A model generated the notes under the pieces. The model was given only the letters and a program-made list of their open reading frames with translations. It was not told where the DNA came from and made no database searches. DNA of 64,000 bases from JARYMI01 sp037444845 (GTDB lineage: Bacteria > Acidobacteriota > Aminicenantia > Aminicenantales > UBA8522), in assembly GCA_037444845.1 (NCBI GenBank), contig JBBILQ010000001.1, positions 62,001-126,000 of the forward strand. The letters run 5' to 3'. The position numbers were made by a program, and so were the translations under genes. This document shows, one piece after another, positions 17,567 through 26,247 of the stretch. The stretch's first letter is position 1; each line of letters opens with the position of its first letter.

Positions 17567-17999
17567 CCGGACCTGACTGCGAGCGTTTTCTTTTCTGGTA
17601 GAAAGCCAAGAAAACAAGAACTCCGGCTGCTGCGCCTAACGCGTCAGCCAGGAGGTCAAAAAGCTCAACCTCTCGTCCCGGCACAAAATATTGGTGAAAC
17701 TCATCCAGGGCACCAAGACCGATCGTGACAAAGAAGGAGAGGATGGTTTTCATCCTGAGAGACAGGGTTGAGGCCTTAAAAAAGCCCAGGGACAGGAGAA
17801 AAGCCAGGATGGCAAACTCGATGAAATGGGCAGCTTTATCCACAAGGTGGATATCAATGGGAATGTCGTAGTCCTTTGAGGAGAGGAAAAAAATCAGCGA
17901 ATAGTAGATCGCGGCGGGCAGGAAGGCAGCGTATTTTCTCATCGGCTCCGTGACAGAAGACGTATTGTAATGAAAAGCTCCTTGCGAGTCCAGAATCAT
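17550..17999 (-). CDS. VanZ-like membrane protein
   Basis: A small VanZ-family membrane protein with about four helices. The family pattern is clear: DKAAHFIEFAILAFLL, then ALDEFHQYFVPGREVELFDLLAD, then a glycine-rich last helix and a basic tail. The biochemical role of VanZ-like proteins is not settled; some raise teicoplanin resistance. The start is uncertain: ATG 17999 gives 149 residues, while ATG 17942 (GGAG just before it) gives 130 and starts closer to the first helix. Its 3' end overlaps the LOG gene by 17 bases, tail to tail. Confidence 0.82.
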   Translation of the reverse strand: MILDSQGAFHYNTSSVTEPMRKYAAFLPAAIYYSLIFFLSSKDYDIPIDIHLVDKAAHFIEFAILAFLLSLGFFKASTLSLRMKTILSFFVTIGLGALDEFHQYFVPGREVELFDLLADALGAAAGVLVFLAFYQKRKRSQSGPATGIS

Positions 18000-18028
18000 T
18001 TGCCAGAAGCCGGGAAGATTGAGATAAT
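18000..18028 (+). promoter_or_regulatory. Promoter of the rlpA-like gene
   Basis: TTGCCA (18000-18005) and GATAAT (18023-18028) are 17 bases apart. The start codon at 18041 is 12 bases after the -10 box, so the 5' leader would be only about five bases long. Confidence 0.5.
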
Positions 18029-18040
18029 AATTGCGGTGGC

Positions 18041-18697
18041 ATGGAAAACAGAAGATACAGGCAGGTGGACGGTCCTCGGTCCCCCCTGATTTTCATCTGC
18101 CTTGGCCTTGTCCTTGTTTCGGGATGCCGGGTACGACAGCACTATTTTCCTGAAGGGAACATCCAGACGGGTGAAGCCTCCTGGTACGGCGCTGAATTCC
18201 ACGGAAAGCCCACCTCAAGCCGCGAGATCTACGACATGAACGACCTCACCGCTGCTCATAACACTCTGCCCCTCGGGACCGTTGTGATTGTTACGAACTT
18301 GAGCAACGGCAAGTCGGTTGTCGTCAGGATCAACGACCGCGGTCCGTTTGTGAAGGGCAGGGTCATCGACCTCTCTTACGCGGCGGCAAGAGCCCTGGAC
18401 ATGATTGGGCCGGGCACAGCCCGGGTGCGGATCGAGGTCCTGCCTGAGGTCTCCCCTCCCCCTTCGGTGCCAAAATTTTCCGTCCAGGTCGGCTCCTTCA
18501 TCCTCAAAAAAAATGCCGAAGCTCTTCGTCGCGAATTGGAGAAGAACATGGCCGGTGTTTATATCACTCCCTTCATGACGACGCAACAGGTTTATTACAG
18601 AGTGCGCATCAGGGCTAAAACAAGGTTAGCCGCTCAGGAATTAGCCTCGGAGCTTTCTGCCAGAGGTTACACAGCCATCATCTTCGAAGACGAGTAG
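18041..18697 (+). CDS. rlpA: RlpA-like septal ring lytic transglycosylase lipoprotein with SPOR domain
   Basis: RlpA cuts peptidoglycan strands lacking stem peptides and localises to division sites. The 218-residue protein has a lipoprotein leader ending in the lipobox VSGC, a double-psi beta-barrel (GEASWYGAEFHGKPTSS, TAAHNTLPLGT, VVVRINDRGPF, DLSYAAARAL) and a C-terminal SPOR domain from about residue 145 (FSVQVGSFILKKNAEAL). It should sit on the inner face of the outer membrane, which implies a diderm cell. Its 3' end overlaps the asparaginase gene by 20 bases, tail to tail. Confidence 0.93.
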   Translation: MENRRYRQVDGPRSPLIFICLGLVLVSGCRVRQHYFPEGNIQTGEASWYGAEFHGKPTSSREIYDMNDLTAAHNTLPLGTVVIVTNLSNGKSVVVRINDRGPFVKGRVIDLSYAAARALDMIGPGTARVRIEVLPEVSPPPSVPKFSVQVGSFILKKNAEALRRELEKNMAGVYITPFMTTQQVYYRVRIRAKTRLAAQELASELSARGYTAIIFEDE

Positions 18698-19766
18698 GCT
18701 GGCTATCCTTTCTTTTGAAAAGGTAAGCCGAGTCCCGCAGTTTTTTATCGCTTCCGTCGTGGACAGCGAACCGCGACCCGCTCCACATGCTGGCTGAGCC
18801 GTACTGCCCTTTTTTATTGATGGCATAAAAGCTTAGCCCGAACCGTGGCCGGCCTTCGCTGTCAACGAGATGAGGCTGGAGTTTCGTTTTTTCGGCAATC
18901 TTTTGAAGCGCCTTGAGGCAGGCTTCTTCGGGAGAAGACCCCAGTCCCATGAAATTGACCACCATGTGGCTTCCGCAGGTGAGGATGTTGGCCTCTCCCC
19001 TCCCCGTTGACCCTGCTGCTCCGATGTCGTTATCCACATAAAGGCCAGCGCCAATAATGGGTGAATCGCCGACGCGGCCGGGGATTTTAAAGGCCAGGCC
19101 GGAGGTCGTGGTTACGCCCGCCAAGTTGGTTGCTCCATCGATGGCGATGCAGTTGATCGTGCCGTAGGAAGAGATGTAAGGCCGAAGCTCTTCGCCCAGC
19201 TTGTCCATTTTCGGGGGGAACCAGTTATCCCTCTCGGAAAGTGTTTCTTTCCAGCGAAGCCAGATTTGTCTGGCTTTGTCGGTGAGGAGATTTTCTTCTT
19301 TAAAGCCATGAGATAGTGCAAATTTTAACGCGCCTTCACCCGCGAGGAGCGCATGGTCGGTCCTTTCCATGACCAGTTTAGCCACCTTCGAGGGTGTTTT
19401 GATATTCCTCAGGCTGGCTACGGCGCCAGCATTATGGGTCGGGCCGTGCATTACCGAAGCGTCGAGCTCAACCGTACCCTCCTCGTTGGGCAGGCCTCCG
19501 TAACCTACGGACATGTCTTCGGGGTCTTCTTCGACAAGGTTGACACCGGCGATGACCGCATCGAGCGGATCACGACCGCTGCGGATCATCTCCAACGCTT
19601 TTTCTACAGCCTCGAGGCCGTTGCTGCTGGCTACAACACAGGGCCCTGCCCTAAGAGATCCGCCACTCTGGGTGCTGGAGAGGAGATCTTTTGTTCCCGC
19701 CAGGAAAGATGCCGCGCTCAGACTCACCCCTGTTTTCAAAAATCTTCTCCTTGTTACTCTGTGCAT
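18678..19766 (-). CDS. Exported glycosylasparaginase / isoaspartyl peptidase (Ntn hydrolase)
   Basis: This belongs to the N4-(beta-N-acetylglucosaminyl)-L-asparaginase family, which self-cleaves to expose an N-terminal threonine and then releases aspartate from glycosylated asparagine. The nucleophile lies in SSYGTINCIAID (Thr near residue 202), followed by AGVTTTSGLAFKIPGRVGDSP and the GAAGSTGRGE substrate loop. The N-terminus RRRFLKTGVSLSAASFLAG is a twin-arginine leader. ATG 19766 is preferred over TTG 19784 because GAGGAGG sits just before it. It fits a scavenger of glycoproteins, like the many peptidases nearby. Confidence 0.9.
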   Translation of the reverse strand: MHRVTRRRFLKTGVSLSAASFLAGTKDLLSSTQSGGSLRAGPCVVASSNGLEAVEKALEMIRSGRDPLDAVIAGVNLVEEDPEDMSVGYGGLPNEEGTVELDASVMHGPTHNAGAVASLRNIKTPSKVAKLVMERTDHALLAGEGALKFALSHGFKEENLLTDKARQIWLRWKETLSERDNWFPPKMDKLGEELRPYISSYGTINCIAIDGATNLAGVTTTSGLAFKIPGRVGDSPIIGAGLYVDNDIGAAGSTGRGEANILTCGSHMVVNFMGLGSSPEEACLKALQKIAEKTKLQPHLVDSEGRPRFGLSFYAINKKGQYGSASMWSGSRFAVHDGSDKKLRDSAYLFKRKDSQPTRLRR

Positions 19767-19842
19767 CACGTCGCCTCCTCGCAAAATCTTATGGGCATTA
19801 CATTACTCAACTTTATCTCAACATGCAATATCAGGCGGGAGT

Positions 19843-19871
19843 TTGACAAGCCCAGACCTTTAAGTTAAAAG
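19843..19871 (+). promoter_or_regulatory. Promoter of the MFS gene, likely leaderless
   Basis: A perfect -35 box TTGACA (19843-19848) is followed after 17 bases by TAAAAG (19866-19871), a 4-of-6 match. The GTG start lies at 19880, eight bases after the -10 box. Confidence 0.5.
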
Positions 19872-19879
19872 GGTCTCCC

Positions 19880-21052
19880 GTGACCAAAGAAAGACAAATC
19901 CTCATCTCCGCCTCTCTCTTCCATGCCCTCAACGATGCGGCTACTGTAGCCGTGCCGATGATCTTTCCCCTCCTCTACAGCCAACAGTTTATCATCCGCA
20001 GCTATTCTCAAATCGGGGTTCTGTCGAACCTCGGCCTGCTGACGACCTTTTTTTTTCAAATCCTCGTCGTCCAGGCGTCCCGAAGGCTCGGGTACAAATC
20101 CTTTCTCTGCCTGAGTTTTATCGGCATCTCTCTCACCTTGCTCCTGATCTCTTGGGCGGCAGGGTTTGCGGCACTCCTTTTTCTTTACCTGCTTTTTCGC
20201 GCTTTTGATAGCTTCTATCACACGCTCGGCCTGGCCTGGGTCTCTCGGTCTCATCCCAGCCAGGGCATCGACCTGGCCATGGGAGTTCAGAGCGGGTCGG
20301 GCAACTTCGGCGTCTTTTTGGCTTTCATTTCCACGGGCTACCTGGCCCAGAGATTCGGCTGGCAGGTTCCGCTTCAATCCTGGTCGGCAGCTTGCCTCCT
20401 GCTCGGCCTGATGAGTTTCTTTCTTATCCGGAAAATCTCGTTTGCCTCCGATGACCTTGATTCCCTGGACTGGGCATCGTGGCGCCAGACCGTGGGCCGG
20501 GTCCGGGTCTATCTGGCCGGGTTCGTCTTCGGAGGAGCGTGTTGGGGCATAACCGTCTATTTCGCGCCGTCGCTCCTGCACCACAAGTTCCATATCTCTA
20601 TGGGTAAGACCGGTGTTTTCATGGCCTTCTGGATTGGCCTTGGAACGCTCATGACCTATCTTTTCGGCTCGTTGAGCCGCAAGCTCGGCAGGTCCAGGGT
20701 TTATGAGATGGGGATCGTGGGCGCTTCTTTTTCCCTCCTCATTCTCGGCCTCGCGCCAAAACCAGCGCTGGCCGCGTTCGGGCTGCTTTCGCTCGGGACG
20801 TTCCTCTTCCTCATCTACCCAGCTCTGCAGTCCTACGTGGGGAATGCCGTGCCCGCCTCAAACCAGGCGCAGGCCTTCAGCATCGTTTCGAACATCCAGA
20901 TGATCTCGGGCGCGGCCGCTTCCCTTGTTGCCGGCTTCCTGTCAGACCGGTTCGGGATCAGCTCGCCCTTCCTCTTGATGGGCTGTCTGGGCGCAGCCGC
21001 GGCGCTCTTCTCTGCCCTGCCCCGCTTGTCCGCAGCTAAATTCAAAACTTAG
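19880..21052 (+). CDS. Major facilitator superfamily transporter
   Basis: The 390-residue protein has about 12 membrane helices and no soluble domain. Basic turns typical of the superfamily follow helix 2 (QASRRLGYK) and helix 8 (SLSRKLGRSR). The overall pattern resembles the fosmidomycin-resistance (Fsr) branch of drug/H+ antiporters, but the substrate cannot be read from sequence. The start is GTG 19880 without a clear ribosome site; the promoter lies immediately upstream. It is divergent from the asparaginase gene and 48 bases upstream of the oxidoreductase gene. Confidence 0.88.
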   Translation: MTKERQILISASLFHALNDAATVAVPMIFPLLYSQQFIIRSYSQIGVLSNLGLLTTFFFQILVVQASRRLGYKSFLCLSFIGISLTLLLISWAAGFAALLFLYLLFRAFDSFYHTLGLAWVSRSHPSQGIDLAMGVQSGSGNFGVFLAFISTGYLAQRFGWQVPLQSWSAACLLLGLMSFFLIRKISFASDDLDSLDWASWRQTVGRVRVYLAGFVFGGACWGITVYFAPSLLHHKFHISMGKTGVFMAFWIGLGTLMTYLFGSLSRKLGRSRVYEMGIVGASFSLLILGLAPKPALAAFGLLSLGTFLFLIYPALQSYVGNAVPASNQAQAFSIVSNIQMISGAAASLVAGFLSDRFGISSPFLLMGCLGAAAALFSALPRLSAAKFKT

Positions 21053-21100
21053 CAAACAATGGCCTAATAATGCCAAAAGCAAGAAAGAAAGGAGATTGCC

Positions 21101-22756
21101 ATGCTTAAAGACAAAATACTGAGAAGGGATTTCTTGACGGCGATGCTAGCCGGGATTCCCGCTCTATCTCTTGACTGGGACTCGTTTCCCACGGGCCGAC
21201 AACCCGGGTCAGCCAAAGACCAATGGGATGCTATCATCATCGGTGCTGGCCTTGGCGGGCTAAGCTGCGCCGCTGGGTTTGCCCGTCAGGGATTCAAGCC
21301 GCTTGTCCTGGAGCAGCATTCCATCCCCGGCGGATATGCGACAACATTCAAACGTCCCGGCGGGTTTGAGTTTGATGTTTCATTGCACTCGACCACCGTG
21401 AATGAGCGCAACGGTTTCCGCAACCTTATTCCTGGTTTTCCCGAGATCAAAGACATTGAATTTGTGCCGCATAAAGGCCTTTATCGAGCCATTTTCCCGG
21501 ATTACGATATCAGAGTGCCGCAAAAAGATATCGCCGGCTACATCAAAATCCTGACCGGATACTTTCCTGAAGAAAAAGACGGCACTCAAAGGCTCTTCCA
21601 GGCAATGGAAGGCCTGGCTGCCGACCTCAACAAGTATTCGGGAATGGGTGGCAAGGTGGATATGTCCGCTTTTCCGCGCGATTTTCCTTATCTTTTCAAG
21701 AGCATAACCAGCACGTGGGGACAATTCCAGGATGCCTATATCAAAGATTCCAAGCTCAAAGCTGTCATCTCCTCGCTCTGGGGATATTTTGGGCTTCCGC
21801 CTTCCAGGCTCGCCAGTATCTATTATGCCCTTCCCCTTGCAGCCTATCTCGCCGAAGGCGGGTATTACCCGATCGGCAAATCTCAAAAGATCAGCAACAC
21901 TCTTGCCAGGTTCATCGAGGAGCGGGGCGGAAAAGTTGTGCTTAAGGCTCGTGTGGAAAAGATCCTCGTCAAAGACCGTGCCGCTTATGGAGTCAAAACG
22001 GCTGACGGGACAGAATTTACAGGGAGAGTCATTGTCTCCAACGCCAACGCCTACGACACTTTCCATAAGATGATAGACAAGAAAGAATTCCTCAAGGATT
22101 ATCTGGCCAGGATGGATCGCTTCAGCGTCAGTCTTTCCTCTTTTCAGATCTTCCTGGGATTGAAGAAGGACCTGATCGGGGAGTTGGGAATTGCTGATAC
22201 TGAGATCTTCTATGAGCCGGGCTATGATCATGAGGCAGGCTACGAGGCTGCCCTCAAGGCAGACGTTGAAAACAGCGGTTTCGGCCTGACTCTTTACGAT
22301 AACCTCTATCCCGGGTATTCTCCAGAAGGAAAGAACACACTGAACATCATCGTCCTTCAAGGATATGAGTCCTGGAAAAAATACGAGGCCGACTATTTTG
22401 CTGGCCAAAAAGACATGTACCGGGCAGAGAAAGAACGGCTGGCGAGTGTCCTGATCAGGAAAGTCGAAGATATGCTCCTGCCCGGACTGGCAAAGGCCAT
22501 TGAAGTGAAGGAAATCGGGACGCCTTTAACCAACGTCCGCTACACAAGCAACTACCGCGGAGCGATTTATGGCTGGGACCAGACCCTGGATAATTCCATG
22601 CCGAGACGGCTCCCTCACAAGACCCCAGTCAAAAACCTTTATCTTGCCGGAGCCTGGACCCAACCTGGCCATGGCTATGGCGCCGTCATCCCCAGCGGCC
22701 TGGAGTGCTTCGGCGAGATAATGAGGGAGTGGCATCGGGACGACGCCAAAGAATGA
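21101..22756 (+). CDS. FAD-dependent oxidoreductase, phytoene desaturase / carotenoid isomerase-like
   Basis: The 551-residue flavoprotein has the dinucleotide fold IIIGAGLGGLS (residues 45-55) followed by LEQHSIPGGYATTF and FEFDVSLHST, the layout of CrtI/CrtISO and related retinol saturases. The C-terminal flavin motif LYLAGAWTQPGHGYGAV is intact. The N-terminus MLKDKILRRDFLTAMLAG resembles a twin-arginine leader, so it may be exported or membrane-anchored. A strong AAAGGAG site precedes the ATG. No other carotenoid gene is nearby, so the substrate is open. Confidence 0.88.
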   Translation: MLKDKILRRDFLTAMLAGIPALSLDWDSFPTGRQPGSAKDQWDAIIIGAGLGGLSCAAGFARQGFKPLVLEQHSIPGGYATTFKRPGGFEFDVSLHSTTVNERNGFRNLIPGFPEIKDIEFVPHKGLYRAIFPDYDIRVPQKDIAGYIKILTGYFPEEKDGTQRLFQAMEGLAADLNKYSGMGGKVDMSAFPRDFPYLFKSITSTWGQFQDAYIKDSKLKAVISSLWGYFGLPPSRLASIYYALPLAAYLAEGGYYPIGKSQKISNTLARFIEERGGKVVLKARVEKILVKDRAAYGVKTADGTEFTGRVIVSNANAYDTFHKMIDKKEFLKDYLARMDRFSVSLSSFQIFLGLKKDLIGELGIADTEIFYEPGYDHEAGYEAALKADVENSGFGLTLYDNLYPGYSPEGKNTLNIIVLQGYESWKKYEADYFAGQKDMYRAEKERLASVLIRKVEDMLLPGLAKAIEVKEIGTPLTNVRYTSNYRGAIYGWDQTLDNSMPRRLPHKTPVKNLYLAGAWTQPGHGYGAVIPSGLECFGEIMREWHRDDAKE

Positions 22757-22762
22757 TGACTT

Positions 22763-23107
22763 TTATGGGTTCGCGATTTTTTCTTTTTTAGCGAACTCGA
22801 GATTTCTCACGCGGCTGGTATCCAGAAGAAAGCTGGCTACCTTTCCCGCCGCGTCGCGCTTGAACGTGAGATTCCAGATGCCCAGGACAAATCTGTCTTC
22901 AAGTGTGGGTTGCAGGGCTCCCGGAGGGGCGTTTCTATGGACGAAGCAGAGCTTCCCTTCTCTTAAATCAAGTCTGAAGGTTACGCCGAGTTCGTCGCTG
23001 GTGTAATCGCCTTCGTATTCTCTTGGTATTTTAGGGAAGCGCGAATACTGATCTGTTCTCAGGATTGCTTGAGCTTGAGGACGCGTCCAGGAAGCTGGCC
23101 GTTCCAC
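22763..23107 (-). CDS. Orphan C-terminal beta domain of a serine hydrolase type (possible remnant)
   Basis: The open frame of 114 residues starts inside the end of the D-aminoacylase gene (49-base overlap). Its first 20 residues look like a shadow of that gene. From about residue 24 it reads like the C-terminal beta domain that follows class C beta-lactamase-like serine hydrolases: YEGDYTSDELGVTFRL, a DRFVLG segment and FLLDTSRVRNLEFAKK at the end. No catalytic part is present. It may be a remnant of a lost hydrolase gene or a frameshifted extension of the upstream protein. No ribosome site supports an independent start. Confidence 0.4.
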   Translation of the reverse strand: MERPASWTRPQAQAILRTDQYSRFPKIPREYEGDYTSDELGVTFRLDLREGKLCFVHRNAPPGALQPTLEDRFVLGIWNLTFKRDAAGKVASFLLDTSRVRNLEFAKKEKIANP

Positions 23108-24888
23108 CGCCCTTTCTCTATTACGATCTTTCCATTGACGAGAAGATACTCCACGCCCCGGCTGTGTTGATGTGGGTTGGAGATTGACGTTGGGGTCTTG
23201 ATGTTGTTGAGGTCGAGGACAACGATGTCGGCCTTATAGCCTTCTCTGATCCATCCGCGATCGCTCCAGTTCATGATAGCGGCCGGCAGGGACGTCTGGG
23301 AGCGGATGACGTGGGCAAGCGGGACGGCCTTCCGTTCGAGGGCGTATTTCTTGATTTTGTGGAGGAAAGTCGAATAGGACCGGATGTGGAGCAGGCCGAT
23401 TCCATAGAAGGGCGCTGTGCCGTCGCTTCCCGTCCCGACGTAATCTTTCTTCATGATGCGCTCAATGTCTTCCTCGCTCATCTGGAGCGGGATGCATTTG
23501 GCGCCCATGAGGTCGAGCTCGATGGCTGCGTCCTCGATGCTCTTTCCTTTGATCGCCGCCACCTCGGCCAGGGTTTTCCCTTCGAGGTTTTTCTCGACCG
23601 CAATCCCGACGACGATGTTTTCTGCGCCGACAGATTCCTCGATGCTCTGGCGGACCAGGCGTCGGATCCTCTCAACCTCAGCAGGGTCGCGAAGCCGGTC
23701 GATGAAGAAGCCTCTTTCCCGGGCGCTTTCAGGCCCCCGGAACGAATCCAGGTCAACAAGGCTTCGCGCCACAAGGCTAATCAGGCGCTGCCGCGGCAGG
23801 TCGGCCAGAAATCGCTCATGGCTGGGCGAGAGCGGGAAGAACGGCGTCATCTTTTTGTAAAGGTCGAGGAGCTCGGCGTCGCGGAGATAGCCGAGGATAT
23901 TCGTCACGTCCTCTGCCCTCAGCCCCTGGGCTGCTTTCTCTCCCAGCCAGGCCTCTCGCGGGATGAGCGGCCGGTACGGATAGCCGCTGGGAAACCTGTA
24001 GGGGTACTGGTCAGCCGTGATCGTTAACCCTCTGGCTTGAGCGTCTTCGATGAGCTGGCAGGCTTCTTTGGACAGGCCCCAGTTGGATTTGCCGAGCACT
24101 TTGAAATGCGAGATGTGGGCCCGCACTCCCGTCTTTTCCGAGATCTCCACTGTTTCCCTGATCGCTTCGAGCAGCTTCTCCCTCTCGTCCCGCATATGGG
24201 TATGGTAGATTCCCTTATAAGGAGCAACGACTTTGACGAGCTCGATGACTTCATCGGTCTTGGCAAATGAGCCAGGGACATAAATCAACCCGGTTGAGAT
24301 TCCGTTTGCTCCTTGCTCCATGGCCTCTTTGACCAGCGCTTTCATTTGATCAAGCTCGGAAGCTGTCGGCTCGCGGTTGTCCATACCCATGACGATCTGC
24401 CGAACCTGGCCGTGGCCGACGAGAAGCGCGGCGTTCGGCCCGATTCCTTCGTCTGTCCATGTTTTGATAAGGTCATCAGCTTTCTCGAAAATCGGCCAGG
24501 CGCTGCCCCCGCATTGGCCGACGACGACTGTGGTGACACCCTGGAGGAGGTAGTTAAGACATGACCGGTTCTCCCGAAAATACATGCCCTCATCCACATG
24601 GGTGTGGAGGTCAATGAAACCGGACGTCACATGACGACCGCGGGCATCGATGATTGCGGCAGCGCGGCCCTTGATTGACGGAGCCACTTTGACGATGGTG
24701 TCCCCTTTGATTGCGACCTCCGTGGCCTTTGCCGGCCCGCCGGAGCCGTCGAAGACCAGCCCGTTCTTGATCAAGAGGTCATAATCAGGCGAGCCCGCCT
24801 GCTGTTGTCCCCGCGGAGCGGATCCGCCAGTTAGGAAAAAAGCTATGGCCGACGCCAGGATCATCCCCAAGAATGTCCTTTTTTTCAT
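23059..24888 (-). CDS. Exported N-acyl-D-amino-acid deacylase (D-aminoacylase, amidohydrolase superfamily)
   Basis: The enzyme releases D-amino acids from N-acyl forms. The 609-residue protein begins with a signal peptide (MKKRTFLGMI, hydrophobic to about 20). The metal site is complete: DLHTHVDEG (H95, H97), the bridging Cys in VVVGQCGGSAWP, His in YHTHMRDE and HISHFKVLGKSNWG, and Asp in GTGSDGTAP. It is the last complete gene of a leftward operon of exported amidohydrolases. GGAGAG precedes the ATG. A role in using D-amino acids from cell-wall or peptide debris fits the neighbours. Confidence 0.93.
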   Translation of the reverse strand: MKKRTFLGMILASAIAFFLTGGSAPRGQQQAGSPDYDLLIKNGLVFDGSGGPAKATEVAIKGDTIVKVAPSIKGRAAAIIDARGRHVTSGFIDLHTHVDEGMYFRENRSCLNYLLQGVTTVVVGQCGGSAWPIFEKADDLIKTWTDEGIGPNAALLVGHGQVRQIVMGMDNREPTASELDQMKALVKEAMEQGANGISTGLIYVPGSFAKTDEVIELVKVVAPYKGIYHTHMRDEREKLLEAIRETVEISEKTGVRAHISHFKVLGKSNWGLSKEACQLIEDAQARGLTITADQYPYRFPSGYPYRPLIPREAWLGEKAAQGLRAEDVTNILGYLRDAELLDLYKKMTPFFPLSPSHERFLADLPRQRLISLVARSLVDLDSFRGPESARERGFFIDRLRDPAEVERIRRLVRQSIEESVGAENIVVGIAVEKNLEGKTLAEVAAIKGKSIEDAAIELDLMGAKCIPLQMSEEDIERIMKKDYVGTGSDGTAPFYGIGLLHIRSYSTFLHKIKKYALERKAVPLAHVIRSQTSLPAAIMNWSDRGWIREGYKADIVVLDLNNIKTPTSISNPHQHSRGVEYLLVNGKIVIEKGRWNGQLPGRVLKLKQS

Positions 24889-24949
24889 CTCACTCTCTCC
24901 TTTGTTTTTTTAGTTGGCAGCATTCTTTATTTCTACAGATCGGCGCCGC

Positions 24950-26239
24950 TTATTTTTTCTCTTTGTTTCTCGGTTTGTATTTTTCCAGGAGCTCGGTGTA
25001 GATGCTGGATAGGTCAACTTCCTGGCCGTCTATAAAAACTCGGCTGATCGTGGTCCGGAGCTCGAGGATGTCGCCGTTGGCCAGGACGATGTTGGCGAGC
25101 TTCCCTTTCTCCAGGCTTCCCATGATGTCGGCGACTCCTAATATCTCTGCCGGGTTGATGGTCACAGCCCTGAGCGCCTCGCGCTTATCGAGGCCGAAAG
25201 CTGCCGCCTTTGCGGCATGATAGGGAAGGTCTTTGGCCAGGCTGGCGCTCTGGGAGGAAAAGGCGATCTTTACTCCTGCCTTCTGGAGCGCTGCCGGGTT
25301 TCGGTAGAGGGCGTCGTATCCATCTTCCCAGCTCGGCGGCATGTCGTAGAGAGAGCCGATAACTGCGGGAATTCCGGCCTCGGCAATTTCCTCTGCAACT
25401 TTCCATCCCTGAGTCACGCCAAAGAAGATGGCTTTTATTTTTTCTTCCTGGACAAACTTGATGGCCGCCCGGATATCCTTATCCGCGTAAACCGAGATCA
25501 TCAGGGGCAACTCACCGTCGACCACCGGCAGGAGGAAATCGAGTTTTTCATCAAACTCCGGCATAGGAAGGAGCAGGTTCTTTGCTGCTGTCTCCCTCCT
25601 CTTCTGATAAAACCGGGCCTTGTTCAGCCAGTCTTTGAGCTCGATCACTTGCTTGGAAGCTTCTTCCTGGGGCGCCTGTTCTCGCTGGAAGCCACGCCTG
25701 CTGATTGACGGAAATTCCACGTGCATGGCCACAGGGCTCTTGATGACCATCTCACCCGGGGTCCAGCCGGTGAGCCTGATGAGCCCGCTCTGGCCAGCGA
25801 TAAGCCCGCCCGAAGGAACGACCAGAGCGGCCGTGATGCCGTTGGATCTGGTAATCGGGATGTGCATCGAATCAGGCCTCAGGGCTTCCGTCGACCTGAG
25901 CTGCGGGTTGATTCTTCCTGTTTCCCGGTGGTCGATCGTCGCCGGGATGGAGCTGATTTCAGAAAGACCGAGAAAGCAGTAACTGTCGATCATCCCAGGA
26001 TAGGCGTAAAACCCGGCACCGTCCACGATCCTGGCGCCGACCGGGATCACGATGTCCTTACCGATGGCTTCAATAAATTTATCCTTAATGAGGATGGTCC
26101 CGGCGGGAATATCGTCCCCGACCACGGGGACAATGTGGACGTTTTTGACAGCCGTGTACGGTTTGGTCTCATTCTGGCCGAAGACGAGCGAAGCCACAAT
26201 GAAGAGGATTGAAAAGAGTATCAGGATGTGTTTTTTCAT
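24950..26239 (-). CDS. Exported amidohydrolase-fold protein lacking the HxH metal motif
   Basis: The protein (429 residues) has a signal peptide and the imidazolonepropionase-like amidohydrolase fold (ILIKDKFIEAIG, ALRAVTINPAEILGVADIMGSLEKGKLANIVL). The place of the PGxIDxHxH zinc motif reads YPGMIDSYCFLGLSE: both histidines are missing, so classical metal hydrolysis is unlikely. It lies between the D-aminoacylase gene and an intact paralogue (8-base gap), which suggests a pseudoenzyme or a partner subunit. ATG 26239 is preferred over GTG 26251, which overlaps the upstream stop; GAGG precedes it. Confidence 0.87.
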   Translation of the reverse strand: MKKHILILFSILFIVASLVFGQNETKPYTAVKNVHIVPVVGDDIPAGTILIKDKFIEAIGKDIVIPVGARIVDGAGFYAYPGMIDSYCFLGLSEISSIPATIDHRETGRINPQLRSTEALRPDSMHIPITRSNGITAALVVPSGGLIAGQSGLIRLTGWTPGEMVIKSPVAMHVEFPSISRRGFQREQAPQEEASKQVIELKDWLNKARFYQKRRETAAKNLLLPMPEFDEKLDFLLPVVDGELPLMISVYADKDIRAAIKFVQEEKIKAIFFGVTQGWKVAEEIAEAGIPAVIGSLYDMPPSWEDGYDALYRNPAALQKAGVKIAFSSQSASLAKDLPYHAAKAAAFGLDKREALRAVTINPAEILGVADIMGSLEKGKLANIVLANGDILELRTTISRVFIDGQEVDLSSIYTELLEKYKPRNKEKK

Positions 26240-26247
26240 GTTTGACC

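Noticed and set aside
16691..17617. A 308-codon minus-strand frame opposite the LOG-family gene
   Set aside because: The LOG motifs GGGPGIMEA and PGGFGTLDE on the plus strand settle the strand. The antisense frame matches nothing.
21380..22408. A 342-codon minus-strand frame opposite the CrtI-like oxidoreductase
   Set aside because: It is antisense to a conserved flavoprotein. No ribosome site or family was found.
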